From: Bugula neritina
Lineage: Eukaryota > Bryozoa > Gymnolaemata > Cheilostomatida > Bugulidae
Reading direction: 5' to 3'
Assembly: GCA_964035545.1 (NCBI GenBank)
Contig: OZ037772.1
Span: forward strand, 3,294,501-3,358,500
Length of the DNA stretch: 64,000 bases
The translations under genes and the position numbers were made by a program. Each line of letters starts with the position of its first letter. Positions within the stretch are counted from its first letter, which is position 1. Below, piece by piece: positions 27,020 to 37,316 of the stretch. The notes beneath the pieces are model-generated. The model was not told the DNA's origin. It made no database searches and was given only the letters and a program-made list of their open reading frames with translations.

Positions 27020-30000
27020 TCAAGCTTGGATGTCCGTGGATTGAGTTTGAATGCGTCTTCCCTTGACAACGTCAGCGTACGAAAAGACTGGGCAGCGTGG
27101 TTGTTGCGCACGGCTGGAACTATTTGCCCCGGGCGTAGTAGTTTTGTTTACTACTCCGCCTTCGCAAAAGTTGAGATTTCCGTGGTGTTCACAACTCCCA
27201 CGCTTTGTTGCCAGTCCTTCCGTACGGCGCCCAGCTAGACTTTCATAACTGCCGTTTGTAACACGGTCACATATGAAATCTTTAAGGTATGCTGGGGGTT
27301 GTCTAGTACGCTGTCCCCGTTCCAGGGGAGGTGACGCATCAGCTGGAGAGGGAGTTGTAGCTGTTGGTTGGGGCGGCGTACTCACTGGTGGGCTATTTTG
27401 CTCCACCTGTGGTGTTTCTGGCCCGCCGTTGGTGGTGGTGTTCCCCTCTCCGCTGTTGTCTCCAGATGGAGCCCCTCCCACGGGGGGGTTTTGCACTTCC
27501 GGACGCGGATGCGGAACCGGAAGTGGTGGGGGTAGACTTGGTACTGGGGGCGGTGGGCGCACTTCCGTTGGTGGGAGTGGCGTCTCCTGCCTCACCAAGT
27601 CCTCTCCCCGCGGCACAACCACTTCGTATTCTGGTCCATGCCGTTGCCGCCCGCGCGTTACTGTCTGCCTCCTGGGCTCCAACAACGGGGGGGCTGCTCC
27701 TGCTGCTCCTGGGCTAGCCCAATACGGTTTCAAGCGGGTTTCGTTCTGGACAGAGACCTGTCCAGATCGCTCCAACTTGTACGTATGATTGGGCATAGCC
27801 TCAACTACTACGTAGGGTCCCACAAACTTAGGCTGGAGCTTAGCCGCTTGTCCTCGACGCCTACGGTAGTTGATCATCCACACCCAGTCCCCAGTTTGAT
27901 AGAGGGGTGGTTCCTGAGAGTCCTCTCGCCGTACCTGCCACTGCTTCGCCCGCAGTATTTCGTGTGTGGCCCTCAGGTCCTCTATCAATTTACTGGCATA
28001 CTCGTGGATGGTATAGTCCTGCTCTGGGATGTGGTATGTGAGGTGGTCAGGCACTCGCGTCTCTCGACCGAGCATCAGGAGGTTAGGGGTTTCCCCCGTA
28101 CTGGTGTGTGGTGTACTACGGTAGGCCCGCATGACTTGCGGTAGTACCGTATCCCACTCCTCCTGACCCCGGCCGAGGAGCAGACTGCGCAGTGCATCGC
28201 CCAACATGCGATTGTTGCGTTCCACCACCCCGTTGCCCTGAGGATGGTATGGGATGGTCCTGCTTTGGTTTACTCCCCAGAGGCGGCAGAGGTCGCTCAA
28301 CAGTTGGGACTGGAATTGAGCCCCCTGGTCCGAATGTATTTGCTCAGGTAGTCCAAGATAGCAGAATACATTTTGGTCCAGCACCCTGGCCACCGTGGGG
28401 GCGGACGCATCTGGAATAGCCAGGGCATCCGCCCACCGTGTAAAGTGGTCGGTTAATACTAGGATCCAACTGTTTCCTCTGGGGGTGACGGGCATGGGTC
28501 CGACTAGGTCGATAGCTACCACCTGCCATGGCCTTCCAGCATATAGCCGACGCCGTCCCGCTTCACCAGGGAGACGGCCATGCTTGCTGGCCTGGCAGAT
28601 TTCGCATTGTTTGACTCTACGCCGCACCTCACGCTCCATGCCGGGCCAGTACCACCGGAGTTGTAACTTGGAGAGCACCCTGCTCACCCCGGCGTGGGCA
28701 TGCTTGTGGGTGTCCCATACTAACTCCCGGCGTATGGCGGCTGGGCAGATCACCCTTTTCCTGCCGTACTGGTTGTTGTGAGCAGCCACTGTGATGGTCA
28801 GCAGACCATCTGGCCCGATCCGCAGGGAGTCCCAACGTTGGCAGTACGACCGTAACTCGGTGCATCCCTGCCGCAGTTGTTCTTCACTGGGTCGTCGCCC
28901 CTCCTTTTTGGCACGATATACGTCGGCTACCACTCCAGGGAGGTCCTCCTGGAGTCTTCGTAGCTCCCTAACGTTATCAGCCAAGACAGGATTGGCACGG
29001 AGGCGTTGGATAGCCTCCGGGGGCGTAGCGGCCTTCTGTAGGAGTTGACTCTGGTCCCAGTCATACTCCGTTTCAGAGTGGTTCAGTGCTCTCAACTCGG
29101 ATTTTGGAGGACCTCCGTCCCTCTTCTCGATGTTGAGGCACTGTTTACACCCCTCGTCCGGTCGCCGGCTCAGTCCATCAGCATTGCCGTGTTTCTTACC
29201 GGGTCGGTGTTCGATCCGGTAAGAGAACTCGGCCAGGACCTCGAGCCATCGGGCGACTTGGCTGGACGGTTCTGCTCTCTTACATAACCAAATCAAGGAG
29301 ACGTGGTCGGTCCGCAAGCAGAACTTCCTGCCGTATAGATAAGGTCTGAAATGCTTCACCGACTTGATTACTGCCAGCAATTCCTTTCGGGTAGTGCAGT
29401 AATTTCGTTCAGTGGGCGAGAGAGACTTACTGTAGTAGGCCACGACTACTTCGCGGCCCTCCTGCACCTGGGACAGCACAGCGCCGACATTTTGGTCACT
29501 GGCGTCAGTATCGAGGATGTACTCCAGGGCAGGGTCTGGATAGGCCAGGATAGGGGCCTCCAGCAGGCGGCCTTTGAGGCAGTCGAACGCTCTCTGTTCG
29601 ACGGGAGTCCACTGCCAGGTCACCCCCTTTGCGGTGAGCCGGTTTAACGGCTGCGCTACCCCCGCAAAGTCTGGTATGTATTGCCTGTAATACCCTACCA
29701 GCCCCAGGAAAGCGCGTAGCCCGGTCAAATCCTGGGGGGTTACCCAATCTTCTATAGCTCGTACCTTTTCAGGATCCGTCGCCACGCCGTGGCGGCCGAC
29801 GATGTGCCCCAGGTACTTCACCTCTGGCTGCAAGAGAGCGCACTTGGAGGGTTTGAGCTTCAGATTGGCGCCTCGGAGTCGATCGAAGACCTCCCGCAGA
29901 CGGCTGACGTGCGTCTGAAAGTCTGGGGAGATCACGATGACGTCGTCGAGGTATACTAGCAGTGTCTTCCAGTGGAGTCCACTGAGGACCTGTTCCATGA

Positions 30001-32479
30001 GCCGCTGGAACATGGCGGGGGCGGAAGTCAGTCCGAAGGGGAGGACTTTCCACTTCCATAAGCCGTCCCGCGTGATGAACGCCGCCTTCTCCTGGGCGTC
30101 TGGGCTGAGGGGGACCTGCCAATAGCCGCTCAACAAGTCTAGCGTACTGAAGTACTTGCTGCCGGCTAAGGCGTCCAGAGATTCGTCGATCCTGGGTAAG
30201 GGGTAGGCGTCCTGTATGGTCACGCTATTGAGCTTGCGATAATCCGCACAGAACCGCCAACTGCCGTCTTTCTTTCGGACCAGAACGACCGGTGAACTCC
30301 ACGCTCTATGTGCTGGCTCGATGAGGCCGCGGTCCAAAAGATCCCGGACTTGTTGGCTGACCTCCTTTTCCTTCTCGGGTCCCAGCCTCCTAGTGGGCTG
30401 CCGAATAGGGGTAGTCCCTGCAGCCAGCGGTATCTCATGACGGACGGCCGTGGTCAGGCCGACGTCATGGTCCCCACTGCTGAACACGTCGCTATAATCA
30501 CGTAGCAACTGAGCCATAGTCTGGCGTTCCACGTTGCCCGTGCAGCCGTTACACGCTGCCTGGTATAGCTCTTTGACGTGTGATGGGACGGTCCCCCGCC
30601 TAACTGACGGGCTCTGTTGGGGACCTTCCCTCGCAGCTCCCAGCGACGGCCCTATATCCTCCTCCTGGATGGAGTGGAAGCGACCCAGCATGGATCCTGA
30701 CGGTAATTGTACTGCTTCGGAGAAGGGGTTGACACACTGCACCAAGATCTCTCCTCGGTCAGTCAGCCGGTTAAGACTGCTGGCGAGTTGGATTCTAGAG
30801 TGCGCACCTTCGACAACCCCTAGCCCCGAGAGTTGGCTATTGTTCACTCTGCAGTGAACGGTAGCCCGGGAGCGGCCGGGTATAGTACAGTTGCGTACTA
30901 CCTGCACACCTCCCGCTAGAGGACGACCGAACTTGTCGACACAGGTGAGCTCTTTGCCGCCCATTAGCATGGCTGACTTGCTAAAGTCAATATGGCACCC
31001 GTGTCTCCTCAAGAACGGCATCCCTAGTATGGCATCTTCCTCCAGTGGGCTGATGACGAAGGTTTCCTGAATGGCTTGGTCGCGGACGCGCCCAGCCAAT
31101 TCTATGATACCGTAGAAAGGAATCCGTGACCCGTCAGCTAGGGTGCCCGGTTCCCCGGTATAGGGAGCTAAGGCTCCCCTCTCCTTGAGAGGGAGGGTGT
31201 CGAAGACCCGACGGCTGAGGAGATTAGTGGTACACCCGGAGTCTAACAGGAAGGTGACAGCTTTACCGGCCACCTTCCCTGGCAAGAAGTAGCTGCCTCC
31301 GTGAGGTTGTACCCGTACTCCCCCAGCGTGCTCGGTCTCGGCCGAACGGGGCTGTGCCCGTTTGTTCCGCAGTTTGCGGGGCCGGTGAGAGTTTCCTTGC
31401 GGGGAGGTGTTCTGATCCTCCCCGATGCCCTGAGAGTTCTCGCTGGTCTGTTCCATTACTGGTAACGGACTGAAGCGGTTGGTGAGAGGCAGAGAGAAGG
31501 GGTCTCGTGGTCGACCTGGTTGGCTGGTCCGGCGAGGTGTTTGCCATTGACGGGGGGTGTGTCGCTGGGCCCGTACGGGCTCCTGGCGACACCCACCCCG
31601 TTTTTCTCTCTGTGTGTGTCCGCGGAGCTCTGGGGGTCTCCGGGGAGGTTTTGGTTTCTGCTGCCGTTTGAATCGTGGGCCGCTCAGGTGGCGGTGTCCC
31701 TGATTGCCGCTTTCCCAGCGTCGCATCATAGGTCTGGGGGGTTTTGCTGCCGTCCTCTTACTCTTCCTTGAATGGTTGTATGTTATCGTCGCCACCAATT
31801 GTCCCAGTCTAGTCATCAAGCGGCTTATCTCCATCTCTATGGGGGTTTTAGTGGTCGCGGCAGCTATGCGGACCGAATGGTCTGGTTCCCTAGAGGGCTG
31901 GGGCGTGGTCTCTTCCGTCTTATAGAGTCGCTCGGCTCCAGCGTAGGCCTTGTTCTCTTGGATTGCAGCCTCAATTGTGGTCACTCCCTTGGCTTGTAAC
32001 TGGTGGTGGAAGTCCAAAGAATTGAGAGACTGTACAAAGGCTTCGAATGTGTAGTGCCGTCTGTGTGTTTCTGGCAGATCGCTATACGCGGTCCGTGCCA
32101 GTCTCTGCACCAGAGTGGCGTGGTCAGAAAGCGGTGTACATGTCTTGCGGAGTAATCCTCGCAGTCTGGACTTGGCGACGGCAACGGGCATGCCAAAACG
32201 GGCCCGTAGTGTAGCAATGATCCCGTTTATGCTAGGCTTCCACCCGTACGGCTTGGCTTCTCCCGTCAGTGCCATCCGCAATTTTGTAAGGGTTACTCTT
32301 GGCGGCCATCTTGTAATGGCTGCAGCTTCACGGAACTCTTGAACGAATTGTTCGATATCCTCGCGGCCTGTGAACACGGGAACCTCTAACGTGTTCCTAT
32401 ATACCTCCTCTCCAGCTCCGAGAGGGCCTATAATAATGTTCTGCTCACCTCCTTCCATTGAAGTTACTCCCTCGTCCAT
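27020..32479 (-). CDS. Element C Gag-Pol fusion polyprotein (1819 aa)
   Basis: One frame covers Gag, protease (LLDSGCTTN, about residue 411), RT (YLDD, about 840), RNase H (LDTDAS), the integrase HHCC and D,D,E core (AIDLVGPMP, IHSDQGAQF, GNGVVERNN) and a GPY module. The Gag knuckle is degenerate: RWESGNQGHRHLSG keeps the GNQGH core but has lost all three Cys. The GTTAAAC/hairpin region found in A and B is gone, and Gag and Pol are in one frame. No stop or frameshift is seen, so it could still be functional if the knuckle is not needed. Confidence 0.95.
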   Translation of the reverse strand: MDEGVTSMEGGEQNIIIGPLGAGEEVYRNTLEVPVFTGREDIEQFVQEFREAAAITRWPPRVTLTKLRMALTGEAKPYGWKPSINGIIATLRARFGMPVAVAKSRLRGLLRKTCTPLSDHATLVQRLARTAYSDLPETHRRHYTFEAFVQSLNSLDFHHQLQAKGVTTIEAAIQENKAYAGAERLYKTEETTPQPSREPDHSVRIAAATTKTPIEMEISRLMTRLGQLVATITYNHSRKSKRTAAKPPRPMMRRWESGNQGHRHLSGPRFKRQQKPKPPRRPPELRGHTQREKRGGCRQEPVRAQRHTPRQWQTPRRTSQPGRPRDPFSLPLTNRFSPLPVMEQTSENSQGIGEDQNTSPQGNSHRPRKLRNKRAQPRSAETEHAGGVRVQPHGGSYFLPGKVAGKAVTFLLDSGCTTNLLSRRVFDTLPLKERGALAPYTGEPGTLADGSRIPFYGIIELAGRVRDQAIQETFVISPLEEDAILGMPFLRRHGCHIDFSKSAMLMGGKELTCVDKFGRPLAGGVQVVRNCTIPGRSRATVHCRVNNSQLSGLGVVEGAHSRIQLASSLNRLTDRGEILVQCVNPFSEAVQLPSGSMLGRFHSIQEEDIGPSLGAAREGPQQSPSVRRGTVPSHVKELYQAACNGCTGNVERQTMAQLLRDYSDVFSSGDHDVGLTTAVRHEIPLAAGTTPIRQPTRRLGPEKEKEVSQQVRDLLDRGLIEPAHRAWSSPVVLVRKKDGSWRFCADYRKLNSVTIQDAYPLPRIDESLDALAGSKYFSTLDLLSGYWQVPLSPDAQEKAAFITRDGLWKWKVLPFGLTSAPAMFQRLMEQVLSGLHWKTLLVYLDDVIVISPDFQTHVSRLREVFDRLRGANLKLKPSKCALLQPEVKYLGHIVGRHGVATDPEKVRAIEDWVTPQDLTGLRAFLGLVGYYRQYIPDFAGVAQPLNRLTAKGVTWQWTPVEQRAFDCLKGRLLEAPILAYPDPALEYILDTDASDQNVGAVLSQVQEGREVVVAYYSKSLSPTERNYCTTRKELLAVIKSVKHFRPYLYGRKFCLRTDHVSLIWLCKRAEPSSQVARWLEVLAEFSYRIEHRPGKKHGNADGLSRRPDEGCKQCLNIEKRDGGPPKSELRALNHSETEYDWDQSQLLQKAATPPEAIQRLRANPVLADNVRELRRLQEDLPGVVADVYRAKKEGRRPSEEQLRQGCTELRSYCQRWDSLRIGPDGLLTITVAAHNNQYGRKRVICPAAIRRELVWDTHKHAHAGVSRVLSKLQLRWYWPGMEREVRRRVKQCEICQASKHGRLPGEAGRRRLYAGRPWQVVAIDLVGPMPVTPRGNSWILVLTDHFTRWADALAIPDASAPTVARVLDQNVFCYLGLPEQIHSDQGAQFQSQLLSDLCRLWGVNQSRTIPYHPQGNGVVERNNRMLGDALRSLLLGRGQEEWDTVLPQVMRAYRSTPHTSTGETPNLLMLGRETRVPDHLTYHIPEQDYTIHEYASKLIEDLRATHEILRAKQWQVRREDSQEPPLYQTGDWVWMINYRRRRGQAAKLQPKFVGPYVVVEAMPNHTYKLERSGQVSVQNETRLKPYWASPGAAGAAPPLLEPRRQTVTRGRQRHGPEYEVVVPRGEDLVRQETPLPPTEVRPPPPVPSLPPPLPVPHPRPEVQNPPVGGAPSGDNSGEGNTTTNGGPETPQVEQNSPPVSTPPQPTATTPSPADASPPLERGQRTRQPPAYLKDFICDRVTNGSYESLAGRRTEGLATKRGSCEHHGNLNFCEGGVVNKTTTPGANSSSRAQQPRCPVFSYADVVKGRRIQTQSTDIQA

Positions 32480-32521
32480 GATGTTCTAATACTTCTCATT
32501 GTTCTTATACAGTAGCTAGAA

Positions 32522-32539
32522 ATCCCACCGCTGCCACCA
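32522..32539 (-). other. Element C primer-binding site, tRNA-Leu type
   Basis: TGGTGGCAGCGGTGGGAT on the minus strand, one base from the 5' LTR. Confidence 0.9.
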
Positions 32540-32540
32540 C

Positions 32541-32814
32541 TGTAGTAATTTGTGTAACTACTATGCGTGGGTTCCTAGCTTGTAATTATGTCTATTTATC
32601 TACACCAATAAAGTATTTAGGTAAAAGTTTCCAAGTTTATTTACTACTAATTATATAAAAGATACAGCACGTACACAGATTAGAGATTACATCCTCGCTT
32701 AGTTAGCACGCTCTCTCTACTGCAAAACTACTACTAACTAAGGCCTATCACGTGACGCACTTGGATAGGCTGAAGGAATGCGGGGGGGGACGCGCGTATT
32801 ACGTCCTCACTACA
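32541..32814 (-). repeat. Element C 5' LTR
   Basis: 274 bp, partner of 25232-25508. ATAT follows at 32815. Confidence 0.95.
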
Positions 32815-32873
32815 ATATCCAATTGTACGGTTTTTATGACTTTAAAATCCGTTTTTGAGAAGCAAGGCTAGAT

Positions 32874-33324
32874 CAGTGTGGTATATTAAGAGTGTTGCCA
32901 TTAGCAAATCTTACGGAATCATATGGGCGCCACTATGCCGAGATTGGTACCGCGAGTTTATATAAGTTATAAGGGAAAAATTTTGCCACTTTTGTTATTT
33001 TATTTTTTTTCTATTTTATGTAGACATTTTTTTTAATTTTTTTTATTGGTAAAGTTTTTAAACACATTTTTAATGCACATAAAATTAAAAGAAAAATTAA
33101 AACTCAATCATGCACATAAATACAAAGCTATAAAGTTCAAGCTTCGCTGTGATTTTAATGTGAATATGAATTGAATAATGCTTGCAATAACCATTATACA
33201 CAAAATACGTTACAGTTGCTATAAATGTAAGACTAGTTAATTGGATGCAAATAAGCACAGTAATACTACTTAATTTATGCTATTTTTGATTTTTGTAGTA
33301 AATATTTGGCATGTATATATATAT

Positions 33325-33402
<78 letters not shown>

Positions 33403-34576
33403 TGCTATTTACTAAATAAAAGCAATTACATAAAAAGAATCTTTCTTTTAAATAGATTCGTTTTTAAAATAATTGTGCAAACTAATTTAAATAATGAATA
33501 TTTAAGCCGTCCAAATCATTTTTAGGTTTTTGATTTGCTTGATTTTGTGATTAGGGAAAGCTAGATTTTTAAGCTGAGTTTAATTCAAACAAGCCGGATA
33601 AACATTTTTTAATCTTTTAAAACTTTTGAATTGATTAAATTAAATCAAAAATAAGCGATTAAAATAAACTAGCGAAAATGTTCTTTAAATTTTAGTACCA
33701 GATCAACTCTACCCAATAGGAGCCCGCCGTGATTTTTTGAATCAAGCACTGCTTGATCAACGCCGCAACGTATACCGGAGTACGATTTATCCCGGATGTT
33801 AACAAAACTCGCTAAAATTTGCTGTTACGGCGTACGGTACGGTAAGTGTGAATAGGGGGTTACCCCTCACCCCTCACCCCTCATTCACACTTACCGTATC
33901 GTACGCCGTAACAGCAAACATAAAATGGCGACGCTGTTGCATTTTGTCAACGGGTGTTCACACATTGCCGTAAAAGTACAATGCATGACGGTGAGCTGTG
34001 ACCAATCATGATAAAGCCAACTCGTGTCTGCGGTGATTTGACAGCCTTTGAATATTATTTACAAATTATTCGCAACATTCTTATCAAAAGATGTTATACA
34101 AATGCTATTTACTAAATAAAAGCAATTACATAAAAATAATCTTTCTTTTAAATATATTTGTTTTTGAAATAATTGTGCAAACTAATTTAAATAATGAATA
34201 TTTAAGCCGTCAAAATCATTTTTAAGTTTTTGGTTTGCTTGATTTTGTGATCAGGAAAAGCTAGATTTTTAAGCTGAGTTTAATTCAAACAAGCCGGATA
34301 AAGATTTTTTTAATCTTTTAAAACTTTTGAATTGGTTAAATTAAATCAAAAATAAGGGATTAAAATAAACTAGCGAACATGTTCTTTAAATTTTAGTACC
34401 AGATCAACTCTACCCAATAGGAGCCCGCCGTGATTTTTTGAATCAAGCACTGCTTGATCAACGCCGCAACGTATACCGTGGTACGATTCAGACCGGATGT
34501 TAACAAAAATCGCTAAAATTTGCTGTTACGGCGTACGGTACGGTGAGCGTGAATGAGGGGTTAATATACCACACTG
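32874..34576. mobile_element. hAT-like non-autonomous DNA transposon
   Basis: Perfect 16-bp terminal inverted repeats (CAGTGTGGTATATTAA) are flanked by a perfect 8-bp duplication GGCTAGAT (32866-32873 and 34577-34584). Eight-base duplications and CAG ends are typical of hAT. No transposase is seen. Inside are a (TA)n tract (33313-33400) and a direct duplication of about 450 bp (33402-33866 and 34101-34562) holding TTGCTGTTACGGCGTACGG, which also occurs inverted at 33880-33915. Confidence 0.88.
33313..33400. repeat. (TA)n microsatellite
   Basis: About 44 TA units, interrupted once. Confidence 0.97.
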
Positions 34577-34639
34577 GGCTAGATAGAAGTTAAACATTCT
34601 AGGAATCCATGTTATTTTGAAATAATCAATCACTTTTAA

Positions 34640-37245
34640 GTAAAAGAACATCACAGTTAGTTTAAGGTCATTACTTTCCAGATTCAAGCACTGCTTTATG
34701 TTATATACAAACGGTTTCCAGGGGATAGCTCAAACAGTTTTTGTCTCACATTAACAAATTTTACATGAAAAGATAGCTCTTGCATTCCTCTTTCATATAC
34801 TTTTTTAATTTTTCAATAAAAAAATTTCTGAGAAAGTTGTTGCATAATAAGTAAAATTTTACACCCTCCATGTTCCACTGCTGTAGCACAGGGGATTCAT
34901 TTTATAAAGTCTAAAAGTTAAACTTGACATTCCTTGATATGTTTTCTCTAATATACTTTCTTTGTTTTTTGAAATTCTGTTTATGCTCTTCACAATTTGG
35001 TAAAAACATACACCATTTTGCAAGTTTCACTGCAATTTTCTAAATTCTTCATATGGTGGTTCTAGCTACGCTCCTGTGACTAATTATAACATTCCTAGTA
35101 CGTTTGCCGCTCTGCGCTATCACAATAACATATAGTACCCTCTCGCACAAATTGGCAATCTATTGGATTTCTGCCAAGATAATGTTCCCTGTTTTACATT
35201 AGCACTTAGCTGAATCATCTTACTATGTTACAATAATAATATATTGAAAATGCCTCAGCACAACATAATTCTTTGTTTGTTTGGCAGAGTTAATTTCAGC
35301 TAAATCACTTCACTTTGCAGTCTTGTCAGTAAAGGTCTGTCTATAGCGCAGCAGGTGTACTTTCAGTTTCTCTAATTCACATATGATTATTTTAAGTACA
35401 TTGTATTCTATAAGATCAATTTAAGGTTTAGTCCAGCGTTCAGTATCTAATTATTATGCATGTATGTTGTCTTACTGTTGAACAAAAGTTAAAAAAAAAA
35501 CTTTACACTTATAGCCATATTTATTATACATTCGTAGGATTTGCATAAGTTGACAAAAAAAATTGCAACTTAACAGGGTTGAACCATGACCAACCAACTC
35601 GTCGCTGACGCCTCTAACCTCTGGACCACGCAGTCATCATTAATGAGACACGCACTATATGAGTGACTATCATTACATAAATATTTCGCGCGCAAACGGG
35701 TTATAATTATTAGGCTGTCAATTCATGTTGATAGCAGTCAACTGTTGCAATAGTCTCGGTTACTAGCAAAGCTAATGGTTTTGAACAAATAACCCAAAAG
35801 TTTAAAAATAAGTAGCTTGCGTATTACTAGCTACAAAAACAGGTCTGAAATAGACTGGTAAAGCAAGCTCTTATTGTAGAGTTTGCAGATGTGCTCTAAA
35901 ATAAAACCTAAACTGTATGCTATTACATAAGTATTTGTATGCGAGAGATAAATGGACATTACTTAGTTTCTGGAAAACAACATACTTGAAGTTAACTTTG
36001 ACAATGGTGTGTTATTTTCATCATAGCTAGCCTATAGCATAAATCTCTAATCATATGAATCTTTATGAAGCCCACAGCTCATGTAAGGGTGGCAATGTAA
36101 TTTGAAATGAACAATTATGTTGCTGCATTGTGTCTAAGGTATATTAGAGAGCAGAATTTGGTTTTAATAGCCTACCCCAACGGCATTCTACAATGCAGCT
36201 TATATGCTGGCAGTTGTAATAAGTACTGCCAATAGCAAGGTTACTATCACTGCTAGCTCTGTGCAGTATGTAACCTCTTGAATAATTGCGCCAATTTTAA
36301 ACTCTTGGAAGTTGGCCAAGTTATCATATCGCAGCCAGCCACCGGAGACAAAGCATCAGAGCTATTCATATAATATTATACTGACGCACTTGGTAGCAGA
36401 GTGGCTAATCTAATATAGTTCATAGTTCAACACCCTTTACTTTGGGAATACAGCCTCTTTTTTTAGGTTTACCTTACAAAGCATGAAAATATCTAAACTG
36501 ATATTCTGATAATTTAGAGGTACATTTTGAAAACTAGGTTAATTGCACTTGTTTGCACAACAACAATAATAAAATAGATATTATGCAGTATAATAAAAAC
36601 ACACATAATACTATATAATATATTATAATGATAATAATATAATATTATAAGTACCATTACTGCATTTTATAAATCACATGGTTGCCAAAAAAATGTATCA
36701 CAAATTTTGTAATTATACATCAAAAATAGAACTAGCTAGGCAGCAGGTTAGAATAGAGTAAATTTTTAAAACATGAAATCATGATTTGACTATTGTTTTA
36801 TTTAGGCCAACCAACCTAGGAATACAAGATTGGGTTTTAGCTGACAGTTTATAACATTTAGCTTTTGAGCCAGCAGCACTGGCACTTGTGAAGTATAGGC
36901 AAAGTTAGTGAAGCGAGACTAACAAGCACTCAAATACAAGGCATATTGAGACACAATAACAAGTCAGGAGCGTATAAATTGAAAAGAATGTGGAAGGGGG
37001 ACTATGTTTTTCAACAAGCTATAACTTAAACATGAATTGGCTTTTGAAAAAAATAAAAAAGTATATTGGAGAACATAAATTTCTTTATCTTTTCATATTT
37101 TTTTTGTTCCTGTGACATTCAACCTGTTCGAGCTATCAGTGGAACATTGTTCATATAGAACATAAAGCACCTGGCAAAGAGCCAGAAAATGAAAAGTATG
37201 ACCTTAAACCAACTGTGATGTTTTGTTAGTTGCATCTGAAAGATT
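34640..37245. repeat. long imperfect inverted repeat
   Basis: The stretch 34650-35080 (cacagttagtttaaggtcat...) recurs in reverse complement at 36965-37225 (cacagttggtttaaggtcat on the minus strand). Both arms end near GCTCCTG. A degraded foldback element is likely. Inside lie two tRNA-like remnants: minus strand near 35570-35645 (TGGTCCAGAGGTTAGAGGC, then GGTTCAACCC) and plus strand near 36380-36430. No gene is seen. Confidence 0.65.
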
Positions 37246-37316
37246 TGTAAAAAAAAATTCTAAGCCTAATACACCAAAAAAGTTAATTGAAGTATATATG
37301 TTAATAGTACCGATAA

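Larger units (their letters stand above)
25232..32814 (-). mobile_element. Element C: Ty3/gypsy retrotransposon with fused Gag-Pol and ORF3
   Basis: LTRs of 277 and 274 bp differ mainly in the length of a G run plus a few bases. The TSD ATAT lies at 25228-25231 and 32815-32818. The PBS is of the tRNA-Leu type. Gag-Pol is one 1819-codon frame and ORF3 is intact, so this is the most complete of the three. Its LTR has little similarity to those of A and B, though its proteins are clearly related. Confidence 0.96.
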
